Origin: Acidobacteriales bacterium 13_1_40CM_3_55_5
Lineage (GTDB): Bacteria > Acidobacteriota > Terriglobia > Terriglobales > Acidobacteriaceae
Direction: 5' to 3'
NCBI GenBank assembly: GCA_001918935.1
Contig: MNGW01000103.1
Span: forward strand, 1 to 39,256
DNA length: 39,256 nucleotides
Part shown: piece by piece, positions 18,448-26,698 of the stretch
Position numbering within the stretch: position 1 is the stretch's first letter
How the letters are laid out: each line of letters opens with the position of its first letter
Made by a program: the position numbers and the translations under genes
Notes under the pieces: model-generated
Seen by the model: only the letters and a program-made list of their open reading frames with translations
Told to the model about the DNA's origin: nothing
The model's database searches: none

Positions 18448-18483
18448 AGTCTTGGCGCTCCCAGAAATCATTGAAGGAGGGTT

Positions 18484-20061
18484 GTGAGTATCGAAACCAA
18501 GCCGCCTAAGCCCGCCGAAAGTGATTGGGAGATCCATACTCACCAGGATAGCGAACTGGTCAAAGGCCTTGGGCTGACCAGCGCCACTATGCTGGTGATG
18601 GGATCGATGATCGGTTCCGGCATTTTCATCGTTTCAGCAGAGATCGCCCGGGAAGTGAATTCTCCGGCTCTATTGATCGGCGCCTGGGTGGTCACTGGAT
18701 TTCTCACCATTGTCGGAGCGCTGTGTTATGGCGAACTGGCAGCCATGATGCCGCGCGCCGGCGGACAATACGTCTATCTGCGCGAAGCGTTGGGACCGCT
18801 TTGGGGATTTCTCTACGGATGGACCCTCTTCCTGGTAATTCAAACCGGAACCATCGCGGCAGTGGGCGTGGCATTCGGCAAATTTCTTGGTGTCTTCTTT
18901 CCGTCAGTTTCCTCATCCAACTGGATTCTGCACTTCTGGAAAGTACCGGCCATCCACCTGGGACCGATGGTCTTAGGCAACATGGATATGGGATTGAGCA
19001 CGCAAAATCTTGCCGCAATCCTGGTTGTGGTAGTGCTTTCCGTGGTGAATATTTTCGGCGTGAAGACGGGCGCAACCATCCAGAATATTTTCACCTTTGC
19101 CAAGGTGTCGGCACTGTTTGGGCTCGTGCTGTTCGGGTTATTGATGGGGCGGAATGCTCAAGCGATTGCGGCAAACTTCACCAATTTCTGGCGGAATGCT
19201 GGCTTAAGCGCCGAGCACGCGGTTCAGGTAGGAGTTGGCGGACCGATCGTCATGGTCGGAACCCTGACCATCCTGGCAATAGCTCAGGTTGGATCATTGT
19301 TTTCGGCAGATGCCTGGAACAATGTCACTTTCACTGCCGGCGAGGTGAAGAATCCCAGCCGTAACCTTCCACTGTCTCTAGCTTTGGGGACGGGAGTGGT
19401 CATCGCGCTCTACATCGCGTGCAATGTGATCTACCTGAACGTCCTGCCGCTGGAGGGAAACCCTCACGGCGCGACCATCCTTGAACGTGGCATTCAGTAC
19501 GCCACTGAGGACCGCGTGGGTACGGCGGTGATGACCCAGATGTTCGGCGCCGCGGGAGGATCGCTGATGGCCATCGCCATCATGCTTTCCACCTTTGGAT
19601 GTTGTAACGGCCTGATCCTGGCGGGATCGCGGGTCTATTACGCCATGGCCAAGGATGGCCTGTTCTTCCGCCGCGTAGCTAGCCTTCATCCCCGTTACAG
19701 AACTCCTTCGGTCTCATTGATGGTGCAGATGGTCTGGACCTGTGTGTTGTGTGTTTCGGGAAGTTATGGGCAATTGCTGGACTACATCATCTTTGCGGTG
19801 CTGGTGTTTTACATCCTGACCATTGTTGGATTATTCGTGCTCCGCCGCACTCGTCCAAATGCAGAGCGTCCCTATCGTGCTATTGGCTATCCGGTGCTGC
19901 CTGCGATTTATATTGTGATGGCGTTGTTTATTGATGTCGTACTATTACGCTATAAACCGCAGTACACGTGGCCGGGGCTGATTATTGTGCTGTTGGGCAT
20001 CCCAGTTTATTACTTGTGGTCGCGGCATTCGGCTCACGCAGTCGCGGGCTCGTCGGTTTAA
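18484..20061 (+). CDS. APC-family amino acid permease (first of a pair)
   Basis: An inner-membrane amino-acid transporter of the amino acid-polyamine-organocation superfamily. The GTG start at 18484 follows a strong aaggaggg. After a short hydrophilic tail comes TM1 with the broken-helix signature MLVMGSMIGSGIFIVSAEIA. Further signature regions are LCYGELAAMMPRAGGQYVYL, LFSADAWNNVTFTAGEVKNP (the substrate-site helix 6 and its loop) and RVYYAMAKDGLFFRRVASLH. About 12 hydrophobic segments fit 525 residues; the C-terminal YRAIGYPVLPAIYI is also typical. Substrate unknown. The second permease follows after 24 bases, so they form a likely two-gene operon. Confidence 0.9.
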   Translation: MSIETKPPKPAESDWEIHTHQDSELVKGLGLTSATMLVMGSMIGSGIFIVSAEIAREVNSPALLIGAWVVTGFLTIVGALCYGELAAMMPRAGGQYVYLREALGPLWGFLYGWTLFLVIQTGTIAAVGVAFGKFLGVFFPSVSSSNWILHFWKVPAIHLGPMVLGNMDMGLSTQNLAAILVVVVLSVVNIFGVKTGATIQNIFTFAKVSALFGLVLFGLLMGRNAQAIAANFTNFWRNAGLSAEHAVQVGVGGPIVMVGTLTILAIAQVGSLFSADAWNNVTFTAGEVKNPSRNLPLSLALGTGVVIALYIACNVIYLNVLPLEGNPHGATILERGIQYATEDRVGTAVMTQMFGAAGGSLMAIAIMLSTFGCCNGLILAGSRVYYAMAKDGLFFRRVASLHPRYRTPSVSLMVQMVWTCVLCVSGSYGQLLDYIIFAVLVFYILTIVGLFVLRRTRPNAERPYRAIGYPVLPAIYIVMALFIDVVLLRYKPQYTWPGLIIVLLGIPVYYLWSRHSAHAVAGSSV

Positions 20062-20085
20062 TTGCTTCCAAGGAGAATCAGACAG

Positions 20086-21705
20086 ATGGGAAATCTGTTA
20101 GCCAGAAAGCCGCTGCACCTGCTGATGGAGGAAGCACGGGAAACCGGCGAGCATAGCCTGAAGCGAACGCTCGGAGTCTTTCAACTCACTGCTCTGGGCG
20201 TAGGCGCAATCATCGGCGCGGGAATTTTTGTGCTATCAGGCTTGGGTGCACATTATGCCGGCCCGGCTCTGATGCTGTCGTTCGTCTTGTCAGGAATGGG
20301 ATGCGCGTTCGCCGGTCTATGCTATGCCGAGTTCGCCGCGATGATTCCTCTCGCTGGTAGCGCTTATACCTATGCCTACGCTACTTTGGGAGAAATCTTC
20401 GCCTGGATTATCGGCTGGGACCTCACTCTCGAATATGCCATGGGCGCTAGTACAGTGTCTTCCGGCTGGTCAAATCACTTTATTGAGTTGTTGGATATTC
20501 TCCACATCAGAATGCCCCTCTGGCTGGCCTACGATCACTGGACTGGCTTGCGCGCTGCGGAAAATGTTATTGCGCGGCAGATGGCACACGCTTCGGACTC
20601 ATCGCTGGTCCCAGGTACGCAGGCGTTCTTGGCTAAAGTAGCCGAGATCATGGCCGCGAAGCCTCCAGAACTAGTACAGCGCGCACATGATCTGCTGGCT
20701 GCACCTCAGATTTTTGGCGTCGAGATCGGTTTCAATCTGCCGGCTTTCGTGATCGCGCTCGTGATTACAGCGATTCTGGCGATCGGCATCAAGGAAAGTG
20801 CGCGGTTCAATACAACCATCGTGGTGATTAAGCTGTCGGTCGTGCTTTTCGTGATCGCTCTTGGTTTCAGATATGTTAACCCCAGCAACTGGGGCTCGGA
20901 TTGGCACAGCTTTGCGCCCTTCGGTTTCTCCGGAATTGGGGCCGGCGCTGCTTATATATTTTTCGCTTACATAGGGTTCGATGCGGTTTCAACTACGGCG
21001 CAGGAAGCGAAGAATCCGCAGCGGGATTTGCCGATCGGAATTATTGCTTCGTTGCTGATCTGCACCGCGCTGTACATTTCAGTTGCTGCGGTACTGACCG
21101 GCATGGTGCCCTGGCGCGACGTTAATATCGAAGCGCCTATCGCTCGTGCTTTCATGGATCGCGGCCTAACCGTCGCGTCGCACATCATCACCCTGGGCGC
21201 TTTGGCTGGTTTAACCAGCGTGATGCTGGTCATGCTGCTCGGTCAGACCCGCGTGCTTTACTCCATGGCTAATGACGGTCTGCTGCCCAAGAAATTCTTT
21301 GCTGCTGTACATCCCAAGTGGCGTACACCGTGGAAAAACACCATCCTTGTGGGCTTGCTGGCAGCAATTGTGGGAAGCCTGACTCCCATTGATGATATCG
21401 GAAAGATGGTGAATATTGGCACACTGCTTGCCTTCGTCATCGTGTGCATTGCAGTGCTTGTGCTGCGGCGCACGAATCCAGGTCAGCCACGGCCATTTCG
21501 CACTCCTTGGGTGCCGCTGGTGCCAATTCTGGGGATTCTGTTCAATGGCTACATGATGTACAAACTTGGCTGGGTCAATTGGGCTCGGTTGATTATTTGG
21601 CTCGCCATCGGACTGGGTGTGTACTTTACTTATAGTCGTCATCATAGCCGGGTCCAGGCGGCCCTGAGTGCTGGACCGGGCACGCCGAAAGTTATGGCGG
21701 ACTGA
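20086..21705 (+). CDS. APC-family amino acid permease (second of a pair, cationic type)
   Basis: A second APC-superfamily transporter, nearer to the cationic amino-acid (CAT/YfnA-like) group: LKRTLGVFQLTALGVGAIIG opens TM1, followed by AGIFVLSGLGAHYAGPALML, CYAEFAAMIPLAGSAYTYAY, TLGEIFAWIIGWDLTLEYAM, and FFAYIGFDAVSTTAQEAKNP. The C-terminal FRTPWVPLVPILGILFNGYM is characteristic. The ATG at 20086 has aaggag ten bases upstream; a more upstream in-frame start would overlap the previous stop region and lacks one. The large hydrophilic stretch around residues 155-220 is a plausible external loop. Substrate not readable from sequence. A hairpin terminator follows at 21729. Confidence 0.9.
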   Translation: MGNLLARKPLHLLMEEARETGEHSLKRTLGVFQLTALGVGAIIGAGIFVLSGLGAHYAGPALMLSFVLSGMGCAFAGLCYAEFAAMIPLAGSAYTYAYATLGEIFAWIIGWDLTLEYAMGASTVSSGWSNHFIELLDILHIRMPLWLAYDHWTGLRAAENVIARQMAHASDSSLVPGTQAFLAKVAEIMAAKPPELVQRAHDLLAAPQIFGVEIGFNLPAFVIALVITAILAIGIKESARFNTTIVVIKLSVVLFVIALGFRYVNPSNWGSDWHSFAPFGFSGIGAGAAYIFFAYIGFDAVSTTAQEAKNPQRDLPIGIIASLLICTALYISVAAVLTGMVPWRDVNIEAPIARAFMDRGLTVASHIITLGALAGLTSVMLVMLLGQTRVLYSMANDGLLPKKFFAAVHPKWRTPWKNTILVGLLAAIVGSLTPIDDIGKMVNIGTLLAFVIVCIAVLVLRRTNPGQPRPFRTPWVPLVPILGILFNGYMMYKLGWVNWARLIIWLAIGLGVYFTYSRHHSRVQAALSAGPGTPKVMAD

Positions 21706-21728
21706 GAATTAGATACCTTTGAGACACT

Positions 21729-21765
21729 CGGCCTTCCGCAAGTACGCGGAGGGCCGCTTTGCTTT
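21729..21765 (+). terminator. Rho-independent terminator after the permease pair
   Basis: cggccttccgc pairs with gcggagggccg (11 pairs, one G-T) around a six-base loop, followed by ctttgcttt. It lies 23 bases after the second permease stop and separates the permeases from the NAD(P)HX repair gene. Confidence 0.8.
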
Positions 21766-21823
21766 ATAGTCGTTTTTCAGTTACTGGCCCTGATTCATGA
21801 GCGAGAGGGCAGTTACGCCAACC

Positions 21824-23395
21824 ATGAAGATCGTCACTGCGGACGAAATGCGCGAGATTGATCGTGTCACCAGCGGACGCTTCGGTGTACCGTCGCTCAC
21901 GCTCATGGAAAATGCCGGTACGGCGGTTGCAGAATTCGTGCTGGAGCAATATCCATCGGTAAAGCGAATTGGTGTGATCTGCGGCAAAGGCAACAATGGA
22001 GGCGATGGATTTGCAGTTGCCCGAAAGCTGCACGAATCGGGCAAAGAAGTTGGCGTCACGCTGCTTGCAAGCAACTCGGAGTTGAGGGGAGATGCGGCCG
22101 AGATGTTTGCCAGGCTGCCTCTCCCCGCGATCCCGGTAAGCTCAAGAGACGAACTCAAGCGTGGGCCTGCAAGCGAGGTCTTTAAAACAGAAATTTTGAT
22201 TGACGCCATTCTGGGCACAGGGTTTCGTCCGCCGGTGAGCGGGTTGTACGCCGAAGCGATTGCAGCGCTGAATGCCAGCGCAGCGGCCGTGGTCTCGGTG
22301 GACATTCCCTCCGGCGCCGATGCTGATGTCATGGGTGAGCAAACCGGCACCGTAGCGCGGTCGGATGCCATCGTCACGTTCACAGCGCCACGCCCGGCAC
22401 ATATTTTTGGAATGCTCACTACCGGCCCAATTCTAGTTTCACCAATCGGCTCGCCGGATGAAGCCATCATTTCGTCTCTGAACCTGAATGTGATTACGCC
22501 GCGCGATGTGGTGTCAGTGATAGGGCCACGGCCTCCCGCGGCGAACAAAGGAAATTTCGGACACGTGCTGGTTCTCGGCGGATCGTTGGGAAAAGCCGGA
22601 GCGGCGGCCATGGCAGGCATGGCCGCACTGCGTGCCGGAGCAGGTTTGTCCACCGTGGCTACGGCGAAAAACGTGCTGCATACCGTCGCCGGATTTTATC
22701 CGGAGCTCATGACGGAACCGCTTCAGCAGACGGAAGAAGGCACGATTTCCGGAAAGCTCCCCACGAGGCGGCGCATTGATGCGCTTATCCAAGGCAAGAC
22801 GGTACTCGCCGTGGGTCCCGGAATTTCGCGCCATCAAGACACTGCGAAGTTGGTGCGTTCACTCATGAGCAAATGCGGCATTCCTATGGTGCTAGATGCG
22901 GATGGTCTCAACGCGTTTGAAGGCCATGCTGCGGAATTGAATGGCAAGGGGCGCTCATTGGTGATTACACCGCATCCCGGCGAAATGGCGCGCCTAGTGG
23001 GTTCTACAGTTGCTGCTGTCCAACGGGACCGATTGAATGCAGCTCGGATCTTTGCCAGCGAGCATGGCGTCATTGTTGTACTCAAGGGCCATCGAACCGT
23101 GATTGCAGAACCGGATGGCGTGGTGTGGGTGAACACGACGGGTAATCCGGGCATGGCGACAGGCGGGACCGGCGACATCCTCACCGGCATGGTAGCCGGT
23201 TTCATTGCCCAAAATCGTGACCGAATCATGGAAGCCGTGATTGCTGCAGTTCATCTCCACGGGCTCGCAGGAGATGTAGCCTGCGAAACTCTCGGCGAAC
23301 ACTCCCTGGTTGCGACCGATCTTCTGGCTACTTTGCCGGAAGCATTTCGCCGTGTGCGGAAAGCGGCACAAGAGAAGTTCGTCCGCGCTGGGTGA
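21824..23395 (+). CDS. nnr: Bifunctional NAD(P)HX epimerase/dehydratase
   Basis: A metabolite-repair enzyme that converts damaged, hydrated NADH/NADPH back to the normal form. The N-terminal YjeF_N epimerase domain (1-215) carries GKGNNGGDGFAVARKL (54-69) and DAILGTGFRPPVSG. The C-terminal ADP-dependent dehydratase, a ribokinase-like domain (230-510), carries KGNFGHVLVLGGSLGKAGAA, AVGPGI, VLDADGLNAF, ITPHPGEMARL and NTTGNPGMATGGTGDILTGM. The 523-residue length is normal. The start at 21824 is chosen because family members begin MKIVTA-EM; an in-frame ATG at 21797 would add nine residues, and neither start has a good ribosome-binding site. The gene is sometimes called yjeF or nnrDE. Confidence 0.94.
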   Translation: MKIVTADEMREIDRVTSGRFGVPSLTLMENAGTAVAEFVLEQYPSVKRIGVICGKGNNGGDGFAVARKLHESGKEVGVTLLASNSELRGDAAEMFARLPLPAIPVSSRDELKRGPASEVFKTEILIDAILGTGFRPPVSGLYAEAIAALNASAAAVVSVDIPSGADADVMGEQTGTVARSDAIVTFTAPRPAHIFGMLTTGPILVSPIGSPDEAIISSLNLNVITPRDVVSVIGPRPPAANKGNFGHVLVLGGSLGKAGAAAMAGMAALRAGAGLSTVATAKNVLHTVAGFYPELMTEPLQQTEEGTISGKLPTRRRIDALIQGKTVLAVGPGISRHQDTAKLVRSLMSKCGIPMVLDADGLNAFEGHAAELNGKGRSLVITPHPGEMARLVGSTVAAVQRDRLNAARIFASEHGVIVVLKGHRTVIAEPDGVVWVNTTGNPGMATGGTGDILTGMVAGFIAQNRDRIMEAVIAAVHLHGLAGDVACETLGEHSLVATDLLATLPEAFRRVRKAAQEKFVRAG

Positions 23396-23606
23396 TGCGG
23401 GATTACGGCGATAGTCGGGCAATTGCCGTCTGAATATAGCCTCGTTCTCTCTGGTCCAACCGGACAGTAGCCAATGCAGCAACAGTTCTATCACCATGCT
23501 GCATCGGCAATTAGGGCAGTGTCTCAATCCCTACGTGCTGGAATTTGGACAAGCGCTTCCGTAACCTGTCGCAAAGGGGGTAGCAGTGACATAGTGGATT
23601 CTGGCT

Positions 23607-24002
23607 ATGACACACTTTCCCCAGCCCCATCCACAGAGGCGTTCCCCGCGTGTTCATCTTGGCGGCTCGATTTTAGCTCTCGTCCTGTTGGAAGATGGCG
23701 AGCGGGCTAAAGGCAAGCTCCAGACCGTTTCTGTGACCGGTGGACTCCTGCGAATGGCGAGGGCACTGACCTCCGGCGACTTTGTTGAGATTGCCTTCCA
23801 GACGCAATCCGGTCCAGTACATGGCATGGCCGAGATGCTGCACCCTACACAGATGGCCAGTGAAGGAGTGATGCAACCGTTCCGTTTCATCGCATTGGGC
23901 GACGACGATCACCGCGCTCTTCGCATGGTAGTGGATGCGGTTACAGACCGTAGCTTCCTGGGAATTCGCTCCAGCCAATGGTTATCTCCTAAGGGATCCT
24001 AA
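23607..24002 (+). CDS. PilZ-like domain protein
   Basis: A 131-residue cytoplasmic protein that fits the PilZ c-di-GMP-binding fold. RRSPRVHL near residues 11-18 resembles the RxxxR arm, and VTGGLLRM (about 43-50) sits where the [DN]xSxxG motif is expected, but is degenerate (T-G-G for S-x-x-G). A beta-strand pattern follows. PilZ proteins often control motility, including type IV pili. The pil operon is 9 kb away, so a link is only suggested. The start at 23607 has no clear ribosome-binding site. The 211 bases upstream hold no gene I can support. PilZ identity is moderate because one motif is degenerate. Confidence 0.6.
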   Translation: MTHFPQPHPQRRSPRVHLGGSILALVLLEDGERAKGKLQTVSVTGGLLRMARALTSGDFVEIAFQTQSGPVHGMAEMLHPTQMASEGVMQPFRFIALGDDDHRALRMVVDAVTDRSFLGIRSSQWLSPKGS

Positions 24003-24013
24003 GTTGCAGTAGA

Positions 24014-24072
24014 GTCGTTGGTCGTTCGTCGTGGGTCGTTGGCCTACCACGAACGACCCACGACCAACCAGC
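24014..24072. repeat. Inverted word repeat (gtcgttggtcgtt/aacgaccaacgac type)
   Basis: Directly after the PilZ-like gene, gtcgttggtcgttcgtcgtg continues with ggtcgttgg. It is followed by a near-complement (ccacgaacgacccacgacca, then acc) after three bases. The words gtcgttg and gtcgttcgt recur, so the block can form a hairpin of about 25 pairs. It ends 27 bases before the tsaE start. It belongs to the same style of intergenic filler as the atp-gap repeats but uses different words. T-rich sequence does not follow. Confidence 0.75.
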
Positions 24073-24098
24073 GAAGTTATACTGGTCTCTCGACCAGG

Positions 24099-24527
24099 AT
24101 GACCACCCGAGAATTCACTACCCACTCCGCAGAAGAAACTATCGTTCTCGGTCGCTCGCTGGCGGGCGCTCTGGCTCCGCCCAAGCTTGTAGTGCTGCGA
24201 GGCGAATTAGGTGCGGGCAAAACCACTTTGGTCAAGGGAATCGCGGAAGGCTTCCACGCCGCGTCCGCAGAAAACGTGACCAGCCCCACATTTACGCTAG
24301 TACACGAATATCGTGGACCCGAAGTTAGCCTCTTTCACATCGATCTCTATCGAGTGGATACTCAACGCGAACTGGAAACTCTAGGATTGGACGATCTGCT
24401 TGATGACAAGAGTGTGTTGCTGATCGAATGGGGAGAAAAATTCCTTCGTTTTCAGCAAGAGCGCGATGTAGAAATTATTTTGGAAAGATTGGCCGAGAAT
24501 GACCGGCAGATTCGAGTCATCGGGTAG
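24099..24527 (+). CDS. tsaE: tRNA threonylcarbamoyladenosine biosynthesis ATPase
   Basis: An essential ATPase that works with TsaB and TsaD to make t6A at position 37 of ANN-decoding tRNAs. The 142 residues read from MTTREFTTHS. The P-loop is GELGAGKTT (35-43), followed by the family block VTSPTFTLVHEYRG (60-73), FHIDLYRVD (79-87), and the LLIEWGEK Walker B-like/W motif (107-114). The start at 24099 matches the family; a longer frame from 24018 runs through the inverted repeat and is unlikely. It converges with fabI (39-base gap holding a GC hairpin). No tsaB or tsaD is nearby. Confidence 0.94.
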   Translation: MTTREFTTHSAEETIVLGRSLAGALAPPKLVVLRGELGAGKTTLVKGIAEGFHAASAENVTSPTFTLVHEYRGPEVSLFHIDLYRVDTQRELETLGLDDLLDDKSVLLIEWGEKFLRFQQERDVEIILERLAENDRQIRVIG

Positions 24528-24528
24528 C

Positions 24529-24545
24529 GCCGGCGTCTCGCCGGC
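24529..24545. terminator. GC hairpin between convergent tsaE and fabI
   Basis: gccggcg and cgccggc form a 7-pair, 3-base-loop hairpin two bases after the tsaE stop, between two convergent genes. No T run follows on either strand, so it is at most a weak bidirectional stop. Confidence 0.35.
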
Positions 24546-24566
24546 TCTGGTGCTTCTCCTCGACTC

Positions 24567-25337
24567 TCAAAACCCCATGATGTTGTACCCACAATCCACG
24601 TGAATAACTTCGCCAGTGATTCCAGAACTGGCGTCTGACGCAAGAAATACCCCAGTGGCGCCTACTTCGTTTAGATCTACATTCCGCTGCAGCGGAGCCC
24701 GCTCAGCATGCGATTTCAGCATCTCGCTCAAACCAGAAATCCCGCGCGCGGCCAGGGTTTTGATAGGCCCGGCGGAGATGGCATTCACACGAATTTTGCG
24801 CTTCCCCAGATCGTACGCCAGATATCTGACGGTACATTCTAGAGCGGCTTTGGCCACCCCCATCACGTTATAGTGGGGCACAACTTTCTCCGCCCCGTAG
24901 TAAGTCATGGTGATGATGCTGCCGCCATCTTCCATAAGAGGGGCCGCGGCGCGCGCGAGGGCGATCAGCGAGTACACGCTCACATCATGGGAAATTCGAA
25001 AACCTTCCCGTGTAGTGTTGACGAAATCTCCCTTGAGTTCTTCGGCGGGAGCAAAGGCAACGCTGTGCACCAGCACATGCAGCTTGCCATACTGCTCTTT
25101 GAGTTTGCTGAAGAGCCGGTCCACGGCATCGTCGTTTGAAACGTCGCACATGAACCCTTCCGCACCGGGAAGGGAAACAATCAGGTCTTTAGCCTCCTGC
25201 TCCAGCCTCTCATTCTGGCAGGTTACGGCTAGCGTGGCGCCGGCATTGTGCAATCCCTGGGCAATGGACCACGCGATCGAGCGCTTGTTGGCGACACCGA
25301 AGACCACTGCAGTCCGGCCCTGGAGGTCGAATGACAT
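24567..25337 (-). CDS. fabI: Enoyl-[acyl-carrier-protein] reductase (NADH)
   Basis: The last step of each fatty-acid elongation cycle, reducing enoyl-ACP. A divergent SDR fold: FGVANKRSIAWSIAQGL is the FabI-type cofactor loop, with HSVAFAP and ITMTYYGAEKVVPHYNVMGV following. From this start Tyr146, Tyr156 and Lys163 (Y-x6-K) match E. coli numbering exactly. RVNAISAGPIKTLAARGI and VDCGYNIMGF end the protein. The ATG at 25337 has aggag six bases before it; a TTG six codons upstream would place that site inside the gene. The 256 residues are complete. Together with accB and accC it represents fatty-acid synthesis in this window, though it is not in one operon with them. Confidence 0.96.
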   Translation of the reverse strand: MSFDLQGRTAVVFGVANKRSIAWSIAQGLHNAGATLAVTCQNERLEQEAKDLIVSLPGAEGFMCDVSNDDAVDRLFSKLKEQYGKLHVLVHSVAFAPAEELKGDFVNTTREGFRISHDVSVYSLIALARAAAPLMEDGGSIITMTYYGAEKVVPHYNVMGVAKAALECTVRYLAYDLGKRKIRVNAISAGPIKTLAARGISGLSEMLKSHAERAPLQRNVDLNEVGATGVFLASDASSGITGEVIHVDCGYNIMGF

Positions 25338-25383
25338 GGATTTCTCCTGTGACAATTAGAAGGGAAAGAATAACAGAAACAAT

Positions 25384-25488
25384 TTCAGATTTAAGATTTG
25401 AGATTGTAGATCTCAAAATTGCCGTGATGCCGCAGTTAGAAAATCTGCAATCTAAAATCTGCAATTAAAATCTGCAATCTAAAATCAT
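25384..25488. repeat. Tandem word repeat (aaaatctgcaatct) between MFS and fabI genes
   Basis: The right part (25441-25487) contains three tandem copies of a 13-14-base unit (aaatctgcaatct, aaaatctgcaatt, aaaatctgcaatct) and the start of a fourth, which runs into the stop codon of the MFS gene. The left part (25384-25420: cagatttaagatttgagatt, then gtagatctc) is made of inverted versions of the same words, so the block can fold back on itself. It is far more A/T-rich than the genes around it. Confidence 0.75.
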
Positions 25489-26663
25489 TCTGCCGGGCTG
25501 ACTGCGGTCGCCGCCGCTCTCGCCCCAACCGGCCAACTCGCACTGATAAACGCAGCCGCGTATACCAGCCCGATAATCGCAAACCCCGCGACCAGATTGA
25601 ATTGAGCCACGGCACCCACCAAAAATCCTAGGACGATTTGCAACGCTGTACCGGCGAAGTAGAACGTGTTCTGAACACCCATGATCCCAAAGATAGCCAC
25701 AGCAATCGCGAGGTGAGGAGAAAGCGGCGCCACACTCATACAGATGGCCAACACGCCCGTGGAGATGGCAATCGAGCGCCGCGAACCCAATCGCGCGATC
25801 ACCAGAGGCGCATACAACGCGCTGAGAAACGCTCCCGTGCCCCATCCCGCATTGAGCCAGCCATAACCTACCGCACCGGCATGAAATACCTTGTCACTCA
25901 GCGGCGGCCCGACTACCACACCGGTCATCATAGCGCCCAGAAACAGCGCCCAACTGATTCCAAGCAGGACCACGTTTCGATTGCCGCGAAGAAACTGAAT
26001 GCCTTCACGCATCTCGCGCATGAAGCGTTGAAACGCGGTTTCTGCTGCAACGATATCCGCGCGCAGCTCCGCAGGGCGGGGCACTACATGGCGTCCTTTA
26101 CGAACTGCGAAGTAGCAAAGAAACGACACCAGATAGGTGGAGCAATCAATCAGCAACACGCCGCCCAGGCCGATGTGGTTATACACGAATCCGACAATCG
26201 ATCCCGCGATCAGCCACCCGCCCTGTATTCCGGCGAGCAGAAAAGTATTCGCATGGACGAATTCCTCTCCGGGAGTCAGTTCCTGGATCAGGGCGGTGAT
26301 AGTGGGCCAGAACATCCAAAAACCAGCCGCTACCAATGTGTTCATCAGATAAAGTTCCCAAACTTTCACCTTTCCGGCGAAAGCTAGAAAACAAACCACG
26401 AGAATGACGAGGGCGCGGGCGGCGTCGAGCATCATTACCAGCCGACGCCGATCTTCGCGGTCGATAAAAACGCCGGTGAAGGGAAGCATCAGCATGGCCG
26501 GAATAGTTTGCAATACTGCAAATGTGCCAAGAGCCATTTCCGAATGTGTAGCTTGCAGGATGTACCAGGCCACTGCGGCGGAGTTCATGCCGCTGCCCAG
26601 CATGGAGATTACGTTGGCGGTAAACACCCAACGCAGAGTTCGCTTCTGTAGGATTGCGCGCAT
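25485..26663 (-). CDS. Major facilitator superfamily transporter (MFS_3/EntS-like), with a probable internal gap
   Basis: An inner-membrane transporter of the group including enterobactin and macrolide exporters. The N-terminus FTANVISMLGSGMNSAAVAW, the TM2-3 loop motif GVFIDREDRRRLVMMLD (63-79) and about 11 hydrophobic segments are visible; the C-terminus is ASWPVGARAAATAVSPAE. At 392 residues it is shorter than the usual 410-440. At residues 327-331 IMG joins directly to VQNTFYFAGTALQ. In relatives I remember, a stretch of about 25-30 residues ending in (M)GR precedes VQNTFYF, so an in-frame loss of 75-90 bases near 25677 is suspected. It would remove much of a membrane helix and its loop. 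Substrate unknown. It lies 35 bases after the glycosyltransferase gene, probably in one transcript. Confidence 0.82.
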   Translation of the reverse strand: MRAILQKRTLRWVFTANVISMLGSGMNSAAVAWYILQATHSEMALGTFAVLQTIPAMLMLPFTGVFIDREDRRRLVMMLDAARALVILVVCFLAFAGKVKVWELYLMNTLVAAGFWMFWPTITALIQELTPGEEFVHANTFLLAGIQGGWLIAGSIVGFVYNHIGLGGVLLIDCSTYLVSFLCYFAVRKGRHVVPRPAELRADIVAAETAFQRFMREMREGIQFLRGNRNVVLLGISWALFLGAMMTGVVVGPPLSDKVFHAGAVGYGWLNAGWGTGAFLSALYAPLVIARLGSRRSIAISTGVLAICMSVAPLSPHLAIAVAIFGIMGVQNTFYFAGTALQIVLGFLVGAVAQFNLVAGFAIIGLVYAAAFISASWPVGARAAATAVSPAE

Positions 26664-26698
26664 ACTTAAATGTAAACGATTAGCGAAAGCGCGGGCGA

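Noticed and set aside
23396-23606. Gene remnant on the minus strand before the PilZ-like gene (CPNCRC and RLDQRERGYIQTAIARLSP fragments)
   Set aside because: The fragments are short, lie in different frames and match no family I can name; insufficient support.
25384-25488. Short tandem repeats as a possible CRISPR array
   Set aside because: Units are 13-14 bases with no spacers of constant length, and no cas genes are near; it is a word-repeat block.
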